Assembly: GCA_023715865.1 (NCBI GenBank)
Contig: JAMBOW010000001.1
Span: forward strand, 868,001-932,000
Length of the DNA: 64,000 nucleotides
Direction: 5' to 3'
Source of the DNA: Neobacillus mesonae
Lineage (GTDB): Bacteria > Bacillota > Bacilli > Paenibacillales > Paenibacillaceae
The notes below the pieces were generated by a model. It was not told the DNA's origin, ran no database searches, and saw nothing but the letters and a program-made list of their open reading frames with translations. The position numbers were made by a program, and so were the translations under genes. Shown piece by piece: positions 42,897 to 51,666 of the stretch (the first letter of the stretch is position 1; each line of letters begins with the position of its first letter).

Positions 42897-43805
42897 TTAT
42901 AGCCTACCTTTATACATTTCTTGCTCAAATTTAACCATACAGAGCTGGTGTAACAATGACATGTGATTCTTCTCAGAGCGTATCCAGCCAACCTGCATGG
43001 CAGGGTATACGAAAGGCTTTATCTTAATTAAGGCAAACTGATCGTTTGTTAATCCCCCTTGCCCAGTAAAAGAGAAATCATGACCTATTGTAGCGGCCAT
43101 ATCTTCCTGAAGTGCAGTTCTTATTGCTTCCCCGTTATTCGTTTGAAAAAGAATAGGCAGCTCCCCAAAGTTTGACTGGTATTCTGTTAAAAAATCCTCC
43201 ACAAACATATCTTTGAACAGCGCAAATTGATATTTTCTCAGTTCCTTGGGATGTAAAGATTTGTTTTGGGCTATCGCTGAATTCTTGTTCGCGCAAATAA
43301 CGAATTCTCCATGAACGATGGGCTCAAATACAAGTCCTGCAAGCTGTTCAATGTCTTTTTTATACATTGCGATCAGCCCGAGGCTGATCTCATTGGAGCG
43401 TACATCCTCCAAGATACATTTTGATGTGCTTTCTTCAATATTGATCTTAACCAATGGATAGTCTTGTTTAATTGCCGCTAGACAGCGAACAAGCATCGGC
43501 ATTACTCCTGGGAAGGCAGACACATTCAGTTCACCGCTGATCCGATTTTTCTCAAATAGTGAAAGCTCTCTGATCTCATCTATGGTTTGAATGGCTTCAA
43601 TCGCCTTGATCAGAATCTTTCTGCCTTCTGCTGTAGCCTGTGCTCCCGCATATGATCGCTTAAAAATTGTAATTCCAAGTTCCTCCTCCAGTTTGGAGAC
43701 GGATTGAGACAATGCAGATTGAGTGACATGCAGCTGATTTGCAGCAGCAGAAAATGAACCTGATTTAGCGATCTCTACGATATACTCTAGTTGCTCAATA
43801 TTCAT
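42897..43805 (-). CDS. LysR-family transcriptional regulator
   Basis: About 302 residues: an N-terminal helix-turn-helix (GSFSAAANQLHVTQSALSQS, then VSKLEEELGITIFKR) and a typical effector domain. It is divergent from the zinc dehydrogenase gene with a 128-base gap that contains inverted repeats, so it probably controls that gene. The second ATG (43805) is six bases behind AAGGAG; an ATG at 43808 is the alternative. LysR regulators next to butanediol or acetoin dehydrogenases often sense acetate, but no such evidence is visible here. Confidence 0.92.
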   Translation of the reverse strand: MNIEQLEYIVEIAKSGSFSAAANQLHVTQSALSQSVSKLEEELGITIFKRSYAGAQATAEGRKILIKAIEAIQTIDEIRELSLFEKNRISGELNVSAFPGVMPMLVRCLAAIKQDYPLVKINIEESTSKCILEDVRSNEISLGLIAMYKKDIEQLAGLVFEPIVHGEFVICANKNSAIAQNKSLHPKELRKYQFALFKDMFVEDFLTEYQSNFGELPILFQTNNGEAIRTALQEDMAATIGHDFSFTGQGGLTNDQFALIKIKPFVYPAMQVGWIRSEKNHMSLLHQLCMVKFEQEMYKGRL

Positions 43806-43827
43806 CATTTGCTCCTTAGCTATTAGC

Positions 43828-43858
43828 TAACCTTATAGGGTTATTATAAAGGTTAATT
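43828..43858. promoter_or_regulatory. Candidate LysR operator
   Basis: AACCTTAT and ATAAAGGTT form an imperfect inverted repeat of the T-N11-A kind in the gap between the LysR gene and the dehydrogenase gene. TTAGCTATTAGCTAA lies beside it. Confidence 0.4.
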
Positions 43859-43933
43859 ATATCTTATTATTCTCCAAGCGGTATAATCGTATTGTAAATC
43901 GCTTATATAATTACATTTAAGGGGATGGCTCAT

Positions 43934-44971
43934 ATGAAAGCAGCAGTGTTCTATGCAATCAAAGACGTACGTCTTGAACAATTAGAGGTTCCTTCTACAC
44001 CCAAGGACAAAGTAAAAATTAAAGTTAAATATGCTGGTATATGCGGTAGCGATCTGCATGCTTATCACCACGGAATCGGAGTTCAGACAGGTGTTCCCCA
44101 TCCTATATCAGGAAAAATGGCTCCGCTTACACTTGGACATGAATTTTCAGGTATTATTGAAGAAATTGGCGAAGACGTAACAGGTTACAGCGTTGGCGAT
44201 CGAGTAGCCATTGAACCACTGATCTATTGTGGTAAATGTGAGAATTGTAAAAAAGGAAACTACAATCAGTGTAATCAGTTCGGATTTATTGGTTTGAATG
44301 ATAACGGAGGGTTTGCTGAATATGTCATTGTAGAGCCATACATGCTGCATAAGCTTCCAGACGAGGTTTCATTCGAGGAAGGTGCGCTAGTGGAACCAAC
44401 TTCAGTCGCTCTTCATGCGGTTCGACAAAGTCAATTAAAGGTTGGTAACAATGTCGCTGTATTTGGAGCAGGACCTATTGGGCTGCTCACCATTCTGGCG
44501 GCTAAATCAGCTGGAGCTGCTAAAATATTTGCCATTGATGTTTCAGACGAACGCTTGGAGCTTGCTTCTTCGTTAGGTGCTATTACGATCAATAGTTTGA
44601 AAGACAATCCGAATGATATCATTGCTGCCGCAGGTGGTGTTGAAGTCGCTTATGAAGCTGCAGGGGTTCAGCCAACCTTCTCAAGCGCTTTATCTGTTGT
44701 CAAAAAAGGCGGAGAGGTCATGGTCATCGCAGCTTTTGCAGAAGCACCAAAAGTAGATATTATGGAACTTATGACGAAAGAAGCGAATATTACCTCGATC
44801 CTTGCTTATCGACATATTTTCCCTGAAGTCATTTCACTCATTGCTGAAGGAAAAATGGATGTGAAGAAAGTTATTACTAAAAAAATCACACTGGATCGTA
44901 TTATTGAAGATGGGCTTGAGCTTCTGTTGAAAGATAAAAGCCAAGCTAAAATTTTGGTTGAGATTCAATAA
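43934..44971 (+). CDS. Zinc-dependent alcohol dehydrogenase ((R,R)-butanediol dehydrogenase-like)
   Basis: A 345-residue medium-chain dehydrogenase. Catalytic zinc ligands are in GICGSDLHAY (Cys) and LGHEFSG (His-Glu). Structural zinc cysteines are in CGKCENCKKGNYNQC. The NAD motif is VFGAGPIGLLTI. GFIGLNDNGGFAEYV and the overall length match 2,3-butanediol dehydrogenases, which interconvert acetoin and butanediol; sorbitol-type enzymes are an alternative. The ATG at 43934 is nine bases behind AAGGGG, so a frame-extending ATG at 43925 is not used. Confidence 0.9.
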   Translation: MKAAVFYAIKDVRLEQLEVPSTPKDKVKIKVKYAGICGSDLHAYHHGIGVQTGVPHPISGKMAPLTLGHEFSGIIEEIGEDVTGYSVGDRVAIEPLIYCGKCENCKKGNYNQCNQFGFIGLNDNGGFAEYVIVEPYMLHKLPDEVSFEEGALVEPTSVALHAVRQSQLKVGNNVAVFGAGPIGLLTILAAKSAGAAKIFAIDVSDERLELASSLGAITINSLKDNPNDIIAAAGGVEVAYEAAGVQPTFSSALSVVKKGGEVMVIAAFAEAPKVDIMELMTKEANITSILAYRHIFPEVISLIAEGKMDVKKVITKKITLDRIIEDGLELLLKDKSQAKILVEIQ

Positions 44972-44997
44972 TCCTGGGGTTAGGCCGCTACGATAGT

Positions 44998-45031
44998 AAA
45001 AACCTTCGCATGTTTGTGCGAAGGTTTTTTT
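44998..45031 (+). terminator. Terminator of the dehydrogenase gene
   Basis: AACCTTCGCA pairs with TGCGAAGGTT and runs into T7. Confidence 0.92.
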
Positions 45032-45080
45032 AACATCATAGACCTAGTTCTTCATCAAGTTTAATAAAATCAATTCTAAA

Positions 45081-45428
45081 CTATCGCTCTACTCCCCTGC
45101 TCGTTAGCTCAATCATTGATGGAATCTTGCTGGTTGAGTAATAACGAACCTCTTTTCCCTTCTTTTTAGCGTACTCAATCTCTTTCATTGTACTGCTTCC
45201 TATGTAACCTCCAACATCCACTACAAAAATCTCATCTGATAAGTCAATTTTCTTCAAATGAAGGTCTGCAAGTAAATCAGCTTGTTTGTCTGTAATCTCA
45301 AATCCTTCGCTTTGTTCAAAAAAGGCCAAGCTAATGACGATGTTACCTCGGAGAGTTAAGAATGCATTCGCTTGTTCAAACTCCTTTTTAAACTTAGTGG
45401 AGCCACATAGAGTTATGATGCGCATCAT
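45081..45428 (-). CDS. Nucleoside 2-deoxyribosyltransferase-like protein
   Basis: A 115-residue protein with LCGSTKFKKEFEQAN at the N-terminus and DEIFVVDVGGYIGSSTMKEI, then EYAKKKGKEVRYY in the C-terminal half. This is the layout of small deoxyribosyltransferase-fold proteins often annotated as hypothetical. They keep the nucleotide-binding fold but their reaction is largely untested. AAGAAGGGG stands close before two adjacent ATGs (45428, 45425). Single-gene unit. Confidence 0.82.
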   Translation of the reverse strand: MMRIITLCGSTKFKKEFEQANAFLTLRGNIVISLAFFEQSEGFEITDKQADLLADLHLKKIDLSDEIFVVDVGGYIGSSTMKEIEYAKKKGKEVRYYSTSKIPSMIELTSRGVER

Positions 45429-45511
45429 TTCCCCTTCTTTCTGAATAAGTAATTCATTATTAGCTTATTTTTTGCGATCTGTCTACGCTAACCTGCCCAT
45501 TAGCTTTAATA

Positions 45512-45538
45512 AAAAGCAGCCGAATTTTCCGGCTGCCT
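45512..45538 (-). terminator. Terminator of the alpha/beta hydrolase gene
   Basis: GCAGCCG pairs with CGGCTGC around AATTTTC. On the minus strand T5 follows. It is the core of a reversed ACGGGCAG-type element whose CTAACCTGCCC lies at 45489-45500. Confidence 0.8.
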
Positions 45539-45563
45539 CCTGTGCATTCTTCATTGCTATGAC

Positions 45564-46331
45564 TTAGTGACTATTTATTTTGGCGATCCAATCCTCTATG
45601 GCAAGAAGAACCTTTTGTAATTGCTCCTCCTCTTTAATGGTTGGATCGTTATCCCCTTTTTGCTTTCCATAGGATCCGAATTGCCCATGGTTCCCTCCTT
45701 CTACACTGACATACAAAGTATCTGCAGGCAGATTGGTTTTAGCATTTTCCCAAGATTCTCTATTCAGAACGTTATCTTCTGTACCTGTAATTTGCAGAGC
45801 TGAAAGATCTGTATCTTTTAATGATCCACCCTCATCTGCATATGAAGCCAGGAAGTATACACCATCAAGCTCCTCACTGTGCTCAGATGCATATCTAGCT
45901 GCAAATGATCCTCCTAAAGAGTGTCCTCCAATAACAAATGATTCATCTGGGTGTTCTTCAATAAAGGAATCGGCTTTATTTTGACCGAAAATGGCTAGAT
46001 TCAGCGGCATGTCTGCAATGTATACGCGATGTCCCAGTTCAACCAGCCCCCTTGCAAAGGGTGAGTAGCTTTCCGGTTCTACCAGACCTCCTGGATAAAA
46101 AATGATATTCGGTTCGATGACATTCCCTGTTTCAGGCTCAAATTTGTAACCGTCTTTGACTTCTGTTACTTTGACTTGACTATCACTCTGAAAAGCGAGT
46201 TCTGCTTGATGGGAAGGACTATAAGTTATCGAATTAAGGTATACCGATAAGCCAATGACTGCAATCACGATGAGCGAGCATCCCCATATCAGAAATTTAG
46301 TCCATTTGTTTTTTTTCATTGTCTTTGTCAA
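45564..46331 (-). CDS. Membrane-anchored alpha/beta hydrolase
   Basis: About 255 residues with an N-terminal membrane anchor or signal (FLIWGCSLIVIAVIGLSVYL) and an alpha/beta hydrolase domain. It has an oxyanion FYPGGLVEPESY, the nucleophile in GGHSLGGSFAAR, an acidic ITGTEDNV and the final His in GGNHGQFG. This resembles the alpha/beta-hydrolase_5 group of exported Bacillales proteins. TTG at 46331 is eight bases behind AAGGGG; the upstream ATG at 46364 has no ribosome site. Located just downstream of ctaA on the same strand, possibly co-transcribed. Confidence 0.85.
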   Translation of the reverse strand: MTKTMKKNKWTKFLIWGCSLIVIAVIGLSVYLNSITYSPSHQAELAFQSDSQVKVTEVKDGYKFEPETGNVIEPNIIFYPGGLVEPESYSPFARGLVELGHRVYIADMPLNLAIFGQNKADSFIEEHPDESFVIGGHSLGGSFAARYASEHSEELDGVYFLASYADEGGSLKDTDLSALQITGTEDNVLNRESWENAKTNLPADTLYVSVEGGNHGQFGSYGKQKGDNDPTIKEEEQLQKVLLAIEDWIAKINSH

Positions 46332-46373
46332 AGTTAAAACCCCTTCTCGATGATTAAATTTCATTTTAGATGA

Positions 46374-47306
46374 TTAAACGGCAGGCTTTGCCAGTCTCCA
46401 GACGATATAGCTCATGTAAGATAGCAGTCCGAAAAGAACCGCTATGCTCGTCATATGAGCGAGCACCACAAACATATACACTTCGGGACGATGCATGGTG
46501 AGCATGAGCCCAGCGCCGGAAAGAACTTGAAACAGAATAAGGACAACTGAGATATTGCCAAGGACCTTCAGCTCTCTATTATTCTTATATTTTCTGATAA
46601 TTCCTAACCAAAGAACCAAGATAAGAAAAACGAGAATAAAACCTGCTAATCGGTGAATGAATGCGATCCCCACGCCCCCAGACAATTCTGGCAGCATCGA
46701 TCCATTGCACAGAGGAAATCCAGAACATGCGCCTGCTGAATCGGTATGACTAACAAAAGCTCCAGTATAGACAACTACATATGAATAAATGGTTAAGATC
46801 CACACGAAATTACGAAAGCTCTTACTCGTTCTTGGCATTTGGTGGAACACTGCAAGCCCGCCCAGCTTCTCCTCTTGCCTTAGTCCAAGACTCGTCATTA
46901 ATGAACTGGCAAGAGAAATGAAAGCAAACCCTAGATGAAGCGCCATAACTGGAGGAGATTGCGTAAATACGACAGCTAGCGCCCCCATTGCTCCCTGAAT
47001 ACTTACAAATATGAAGGTAAGCAAAGCGAAAAATTGTAAGTCTCTTCGTTTTTGGCCATACAAAAGCAATAACACGAGCGTAACTACTGCTAATATTCCT
47101 GCTGTCGTACTCACCAATCGATGCGTGTATTCAATGACCGAAGCAATGGTATGGGCAGGAACAAATTTCCCGTGACATAACGGCCATTCGTTTCCGCAGC
47201 CAAGCCCAGACTCAGTACGAGTGACGATGCCGCCCCCAAATGTGGCAAAGAACATAAAAATGGTGGTTACATAACTGAATCGTTTCAAAAGTATGATATT
47301 TCTCAA
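46374..47306 (-). CDS. ctaA: Heme A synthase (CtaA/COX15)
   Basis: A 310-residue protein with eight membrane segments. The conserved blocks TRTESGLGCGNEWPLCHG and EYTHRLVSTTAG are repeated in the second half as SHTDSAGACSGFPLCNGS and AFIHRLAGFILV. The histidines bind heme and the paired Cys are those of the extracytoplasmic loops. The enzyme oxidises heme O to heme A for aa3-type oxidases in the membrane. TTG start behind AGGTG. No ctaB or oxidase genes are adjacent in this window. Confidence 0.94.
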   Translation of the reverse strand: MRNIILLKRFSYVTTIFMFFATFGGGIVTRTESGLGCGNEWPLCHGKFVPAHTIASVIEYTHRLVSTTAGILAVVTLVLLLLYGQKRRDLQFFALLTFIFVSIQGAMGALAVVFTQSPPVMALHLGFAFISLASSLMTSLGLRQEEKLGGLAVFHQMPRTSKSFRNFVWILTIYSYVVVYTGAFVSHTDSAGACSGFPLCNGSMLPELSGGVGIAFIHRLAGFILVFLILVLWLGIIRKYKNNRELKVLGNISVVLILFQVLSGAGLMLTMHRPEVYMFVVLAHMTSIAVLFGLLSYMSYIVWRLAKPAV

Positions 47307-47364
47307 CTCAAATTCACCTGCTCGCTTTCTTATTTATCATTGAATTGCTGACTCAATTCTAGTA

Positions 47365-47390
47365 AATTATATTTACCGGTAAGTATAATT
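47365..47390. promoter_or_regulatory. 26-bp palindrome, candidate TetR operator
   Basis: AATTATA-T-TTACC pairs with GGTAA-G-TATAATT; only one pair is mismatched. It lies between ctaA and the tetR-type gene, 60 bases before the latter, and fits autoregulation. Confidence 0.65.
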
Positions 47391-47449
47391 ACAAGATGTA
47401 TTTGTTCAAATAGACAAGTTGTCATAAAATATTCACGGAGGTAATGATA

Positions 47450-48064
47450 ATGAGTAAAGATATTCAACGTTCACCAGGAAGACCCAAACAAGCAGAATAT
47501 GATCTACCCATACAAGAAGTTATTCTTCAAACGGCAGCCAAGTTGTTTATGGAGCATGGTTATGAGCCTGTGTCGCTTCAACAAATTTCTAAATCATGCA
47601 ATGTAACTAAACCATCCATTTATTATCATTTCACTAGTAAACCAGAGCTTTTTAAGGTCGCGGTTACGACCATGTTTAAAAATGTGCACCAAAATACGTC
47701 AAGATTGTTAAGAGAAGCAGAACATTTGGAAGCAGGACTGTTAAATTTGGCTGAAGTAAGATTATCTAATCCGCATGCGGAGATTGAGACCATTCTCAAA
47801 GAAGCGGAGAGATATTTAAGTGAGGAACAGATACAGGAAATTAGGAAAGCTGAACATAAGATATATTCAGAGCTAGCTGACTATTTTAAAGAAGCGATGG
47901 ATCATAATATACTTCGTAGGAACGATCCCATGCTACTTGCTCAAGCTTTCTCAACAATGATGGTCATTGGTAACAAGGAAGACACTATAAAGAAGTTTGG
48001 TTCAACTTTAAGTTTAGGCAAGGAGATTGTCGAAATTTTTTTGCGAGGTACTTTGGTGAAATAA
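47450..48064 (+). CDS. TetR-family transcriptional regulator
   Basis: A 204-residue protein starting SKDIQRSPGRPKQAEYDLPI. The TetR helix-turn-helix is VSLQQISKSCNVTKPSIYYH, then F. The C-terminal helical domain is of the usual size. GGAGG is eight bases before the ATG at 47450; the ATG at 47444 is too close. A 26-bp palindrome upstream is the likely operator. The genes it controls are not clear: ctaA lies across the same gap but is usually not under TetR control. Confidence 0.9.
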   Translation: MSKDIQRSPGRPKQAEYDLPIQEVILQTAAKLFMEHGYEPVSLQQISKSCNVTKPSIYYHFTSKPELFKVAVTTMFKNVHQNTSRLLREAEHLEAGLLNLAEVRLSNPHAEIETILKEAERYLSEEQIQEIRKAEHKIYSELADYFKEAMDHNILRRNDPMLLAQAFSTMMVIGNKEDTIKKFGSTLSLGKEIVEIFLRGTLVK

Positions 48065-48124
48065 CTGGCTAGCGAACTCATTTTTTAAAGATGACGGTCA
48101 GCTATTTTTAATTCCAACAAAGAC

Positions 48125-48149
48125 AAAAAACGCCCAGTTATCTGGGCGT
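48125..48149. terminator. Terminator between tetR-type and acetyltransferase genes
   Basis: ACGCCCAG pairs with CTGGGCGT around TTAT. T6 follows on the minus strand, so it best serves the acetyltransferase gene. Confidence 0.8.
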
Positions 48150-48290
48150 GTACAGTAAATACCTTATGGGATACACTCTCAGTCAGCTTATCTCGACTCC
48201 CAATGGAATTTAGAAGTTAGGAGATATCACTTAACGAATACATGTATTTAACGAAACTGCTTCTATATGAAACTAAAGAAAACATTGCCT

Positions 48291-48905
48291 CTAATTAAAA
48301 TCTCCACTATTTATTTTTCGATCTTTAAAATAATACTTTTTATCTTGCTCATTAATTTCACGAAGCACTTTGCATGGATTACCTACGGCTACTACATCTG
48401 AAGGAATATCCTTAGTAACCACACTTCCTGCTCCGATTACTGTATTATCACCAATAGTAATACCGGGAAGAATAATTGCACCCGCTCCAATCCAACAATT
48501 CCTTCCAATAGTTACGGGGGCATTGAATTGGTACGCTTGTTCACGAAGTTCAGGTAAAATCGGATGACCCGCTGTTGCTACGGTTACATTTGGACCAAAC
48601 ATAGTGTAATCGCCTACATAAATATGAGTATCGTCAACCAAAGTTAGATTGAAGTTTGCATATACATTTTTTCCAAAGTGTACATGTTTACCGCCCCAAT
48701 TAGAATGCAGAGGCGGCTCAATATAACACCCCTCACCCATTTCGGCAAACATTTGATTGAGTAATTCCTTTCTTTTTTCAAACTCCAACGGTCGAGTCAT
48801 GTTAAAATCATACAATCGTTCTAAACAAACGACTTGTTCTTTACTCAGTTCTTCATCTCCGGGTAAATACAAACTCCCATTGTGTAGTTGCTCTTTAATA
48901 TTCAT
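48291..48905 (-). CDS. Sugar O-acetyltransferase (maltose/galactoside type)
   Basis: A 204-residue protein with an N-terminal Mac domain (about 1-55) and a left-handed beta helix of hexapeptide repeats (PVTIGRNCWIGAGAIILPGI, then TIGDNTVIGAGSVVTKDIP). The catalytic His is in TVATAGHPIL and the substrate Asn/Trp in NWGGKHVHFGKN. It transfers acetyl from acetyl-CoA to a sugar hydroxyl; LacA and Maa are the closest named relatives. AAGGAG precedes the ATG. Single-gene unit. Confidence 0.93.
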   Translation of the reverse strand: MNIKEQLHNGSLYLPGDEELSKEQVVCLERLYDFNMTRPLEFEKRKELLNQMFAEMGEGCYIEPPLHSNWGGKHVHFGKNVYANFNLTLVDDTHIYVGDYTMFGPNVTVATAGHPILPELREQAYQFNAPVTIGRNCWIGAGAIILPGITIGDNTVIGAGSVVTKDIPSDVVAVGNPCKVLREINEQDKKYYFKDRKINSGDFN

Positions 48906-49137
48906 GTGAATAAACTCCTTAGTGTAGTGTGAATGTCTTGTTTGAAGAGTAATTAAGCATTTTAATAGAACATTACTTTTAACAATAATGCTGTTGTCAT
49001 CATTCGTTCAACTTGGTAGGGAGCAATCAAACCAGCTTGTATTGTAAGCGATTTTAATACCAATTTTCAAGTGTCATGCTCTATATGATACTCTTGAGAT
49101 ACAACAAAGATCTTTTTAAGTTGGAAGGTTGATATCT

Positions 49138-49758
49138 CTATACTCGGCTAGTAGAGCTGAAGATATTAATTAACTTGTTCAATGGAGTGAACTGGTCTCG
49201 ATTAATAAGAACGACTAATAGTTCATTACCGGTATCCGCGTAGAAGAATCTTTTATTACTACCATTTGCAGCAAGCAGTTCAGAGAAAATCATGAAGATT
49301 TCAAGGCTCAACCAATCGTCCTGTACGGAAAGGGAATATCGATAGTTCAACCCGTTCGCGCTAAAAGCGATCCACACCTCTTCCGATTCAATGTCCACGT
49401 AATCCCGAATCTCTGTAACGTTTATCGTCGGCTCAACCATATCCGCAATCCGTTTTACTATTTGTACATAATCCCCGTGATCCTCGATACATTCGCGATC
49501 GAAGCACCAAACGTCATTAGTCAAGTATGGATTGCTGCTGATTTTCACGTTGTTTCTCATCCTTCCCATACTCATTAGGAGATGAATGTAAGGGCGTTCC
49601 TCATAATCTCTAATTTTGAAATCTAATATGTCCCTTATTTTTATTTTTCCATTCATCGTAATGCCCACTCTACCTAAATTTATGAGCTGCTCTTCAATTG
49701 AGATACGGACTTGTGAAGGCTTAAAAAAATTGTATTTTCTCTTTAAAAAACTAAACAT
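49138..49758 (-). CDS. Protein of unknown function
   Basis: A protein of about 206-230 residues without a family I recognise. The visible parts are alternating strands and helices, with no membrane segment, no Cys cluster and no catalytic motif. FFYADTGNELLVVLINRDQF is a notable stretch. The start is uncertain: MFSFLKRKYNFF (ATG 49758) looks natural and has GAGGGG 14 bases upstream, while ATGs at 49785 and 49797 and a TTG at 49830 extend the frame. The neighbours are a sugar acetyltransferase and a HAD phosphatase, which give no clear context. Confidence 0.6.
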   Translation of the reverse strand: MFSFLKRKYNFFKPSQVRISIEEQLINLGRVGITMNGKIKIRDILDFKIRDYEERPYIHLLMSMGRMRNNVKISSNPYLTNDVWCFDRECIEDHGDYVQIVKRIADMVEPTINVTEIRDYVDIESEEVWIAFSANGLNYRYSLSVQDDWLSLEIFMIFSELLAANGSNKRFFYADTGNELLVVLINRDQFTPLNKLINIFSSTSRV

Positions 49759-49887
49759 GTTGTTGATATTTACCCCTCGTTGCATTTCAGATTTCATTAC
49801 CTCTAGTTGAAGCTCATGATCTTTGGACAATTTTTAGTTGAAGATGCTCAGGGAGCTTGATTTTGAGCAATCATCTTCGGCAAGTGA

Positions 49888-50682
49888 TTACACCACAAAT
49901 CTCTCAATGGCAACAGCAACACCATCATTATCATTTGAATCGGTTATGTGAGCCGCACAATTTTTTAGTTCAATTATCGCGTTCTCCATTGCAACTGGAA
50001 ATCCAGACATATGAAATAAGCCTAAATCGTTAAAATCATCCCCTAATACCATTACATTTTCTGATTCCACTCCGATCTCGCTTAATATCCATTGCACGGC
50101 ACTTTCCTTTGAGGCTGATTTATGCATGATTTGGACTAATACTCCTGCATCGGTTGCGATTACGTTCACATGGTCACCGAATTGCTCGCATAGATCCGTC
50201 CATGTGCTGCAGCCTAGAACTAATATTTTTGTTGGTGAAAGTGATCTAATATAATCTTTATCAACAACCTGGGGTTTTGGATCATTCGAGCGGATGCCTA
50301 ATTGAGCGTATTGAGAGTCGAGAACGGGGCTGCACGTGTACCATGAATCATTTACCTCATATGAGATGGTCGATTGAGGTACCCGTAATTCGATGAATTG
50401 GTTGATCTGTTGGCTGATCTCCATAGGAATACTTATGTGCTTCTCATTTTGCTTAGATTTGCAAGTAACTAAAGCACCGTTGTAATAAACGATGTAGTCT
50501 ACAAATGGGAAACTCTTCAAAAATTGATTTGCCGCTCTAGGCGGCCGCGCTGTGGCAATTATAATATGAATTCCGGAATCAAAACATCTTTTAACTGCCT
50601 CATAATTTCTAGGAGATATCGATTTATCACTTCCGAGCAAGGTTCCGTCCAGGTCCAGTACAATTGCCTGAATATTAGACAT
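49888..50682 (-). CDS. HAD-superfamily Cof-type phosphatase
   Basis: A 264-residue protein with the HAD motifs: VLDLDGTLLGSDKSIS (nucleophile and acid Asp), IIATARPPR (motif II), a C2 cap and VLGDDFNDLGLFHMSGF (motif IV, Mg-binding Asp). Cof-type enzymes dephosphorylate sugar phosphates or cofactor phosphates; the substrate cannot be told. GGAGG precedes the ATG. Single-gene unit. Confidence 0.92.
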   Translation of the reverse strand: MSNIQAIVLDLDGTLLGSDKSISPRNYEAVKRCFDSGIHIIIATARPPRAANQFLKSFPFVDYIVYYNGALVTCKSKQNEKHISIPMEISQQINQFIELRVPQSTISYEVNDSWYTCSPVLDSQYAQLGIRSNDPKPQVVDKDYIRSLSPTKILVLGCSTWTDLCEQFGDHVNVIATDAGVLVQIMHKSASKESAVQWILSEIGVESENVMVLGDDFNDLGLFHMSGFPVAMENAIIELKNCAAHITDSNDNDGVAVAIERFVV

Positions 50683-50825
50683 CTATATCCTCCCTATAAA
50701 TAAGCTAAATTGGTAAAATGATACTACCTAGTAAAGGTGTCGTCAACAGAAAAGTTGCATTGTTCCGCCCTTTAGCTAAATGATATATCTGTAAGATTCA
50801 GATGGATTTATACCTAATCGGCAAT

Positions 50826-50880
50826 CAGACAAGAACATATTTCGACAAAACAAAAAGCCGCTAAATAAGCGACTTCAATT
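50826..50880 (-). repeat. GACAAGAAC-family element (reverse copy)
   Basis: GACAAGAACATATTTCGAC at the left is followed by AAAAAGCCGCTAAATAAGCGACTT. On the minus strand the right part reads AGTCGCTTATTTAGCGGCTTTTT, the same hairpin and T-run as at 595-619 and 7070-7090. Confidence 0.7.
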
Positions 50881-50951
50881 GGAGTATCTATTCACTTGTA
50901 ATGTTTCACACAGCCTATAGCTTATTCTAACGGTCTTTTTAATCAGCCTAT

Positions 50952-51263
50952 TCACTTCTTGTTGTTCCTTTTGTACATGTACACTCCCCATATCACTAGT
51001 GCCACACATAACAAAAGAGCACAGTATGCCCAAGCAAATAGCATGGCAAGTCCCAACCCGATGTTGGCATCCAGACGTTCGTAGGTGATCTCTGTATACA
51101 ACGCAAAACCGAGTGGCACTGCACCCACAATGAAAAGTCCAATCAACCATCCGCCGCCACTGAAGCTTGAGCCCGCTCCCGTGCTAGAAAGCTTACGAAT
51201 CCCTTTAACCAAGAGGAATAAAATTAGAATAAATAACACCCAGGTAATGAGGATTTTCAGCAT
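50952..51263 (-). CDS. Small membrane protein
   Basis: A 103-residue protein with three hydrophobic segments (ILITWVLFILILFLLVKGI, LIGLFIVGAVPLGFALYT and LAMLFAWAYCALLLCVALVI) and a Gly/Ser loop. GGAGG is eight bases before the ATG at 51263; a GTG at 51272 overlaps the ribosome site. No family is recognised. Confidence 0.7.
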   Translation of the reverse strand: MLKILITWVLFILILFLLVKGIRKLSSTGAGSSFSGGGWLIGLFIVGAVPLGFALYTEITYERLDANIGLGLAMLFAWAYCALLLCVALVIWGVYMYKRNNKK

Positions 51264-51666
51264 CTCTTTCACCTCCTACGACATTTTTTTGTATAAAAAC
51301 GCCCCACTTTATATCACATCCCATTTCACAGGAAAGATGCGAGAAAGATATAAAGTACAACATATCATAAATCTTAAGTGCAAGCTTAACTATAATTACC
51401 CTGGTAGAGGCCTCATGATCCGGAAGTGAAAATAAGGCTGCATCTAATATGACAGTGATATTTGTAAGGATATGTTAGAAACATCTCAAATCATTGTTAT
51501 TCTCTGTATGCACAATCTAGACTTGTATGCTATACTCGCCGGTAACTTAAAGAAAAATAGAACAGCTGCCAAAAGCAGCTGCTCTATTTATTTTTCGAAC
51601 TAACTTTTCCTGTTAATGCATCCACTATAATAAAGGGGCCAAGATACAGAGATTTTGGGTAAGGAA
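51264..51666. other. Gap with an inverted repeat and a terminator
   Basis: No gene is seen. ACTTTATATC (51306-51315) and GATATAAAGT (51347-51356) are a perfect 10-bp inverted repeat 31 bases apart. An ACGG-type element with a terminator follows at about 51540-51615. Confidence 0.5.
51555..51589 (-). terminator. Terminator of the epoxide hydrolase gene
   Basis: AAATAG/CTATTT and CAGCTGC/GCAGCTG pair around CAAAA. On the minus strand it is followed by TTTCTTT. Confidence 0.75.
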
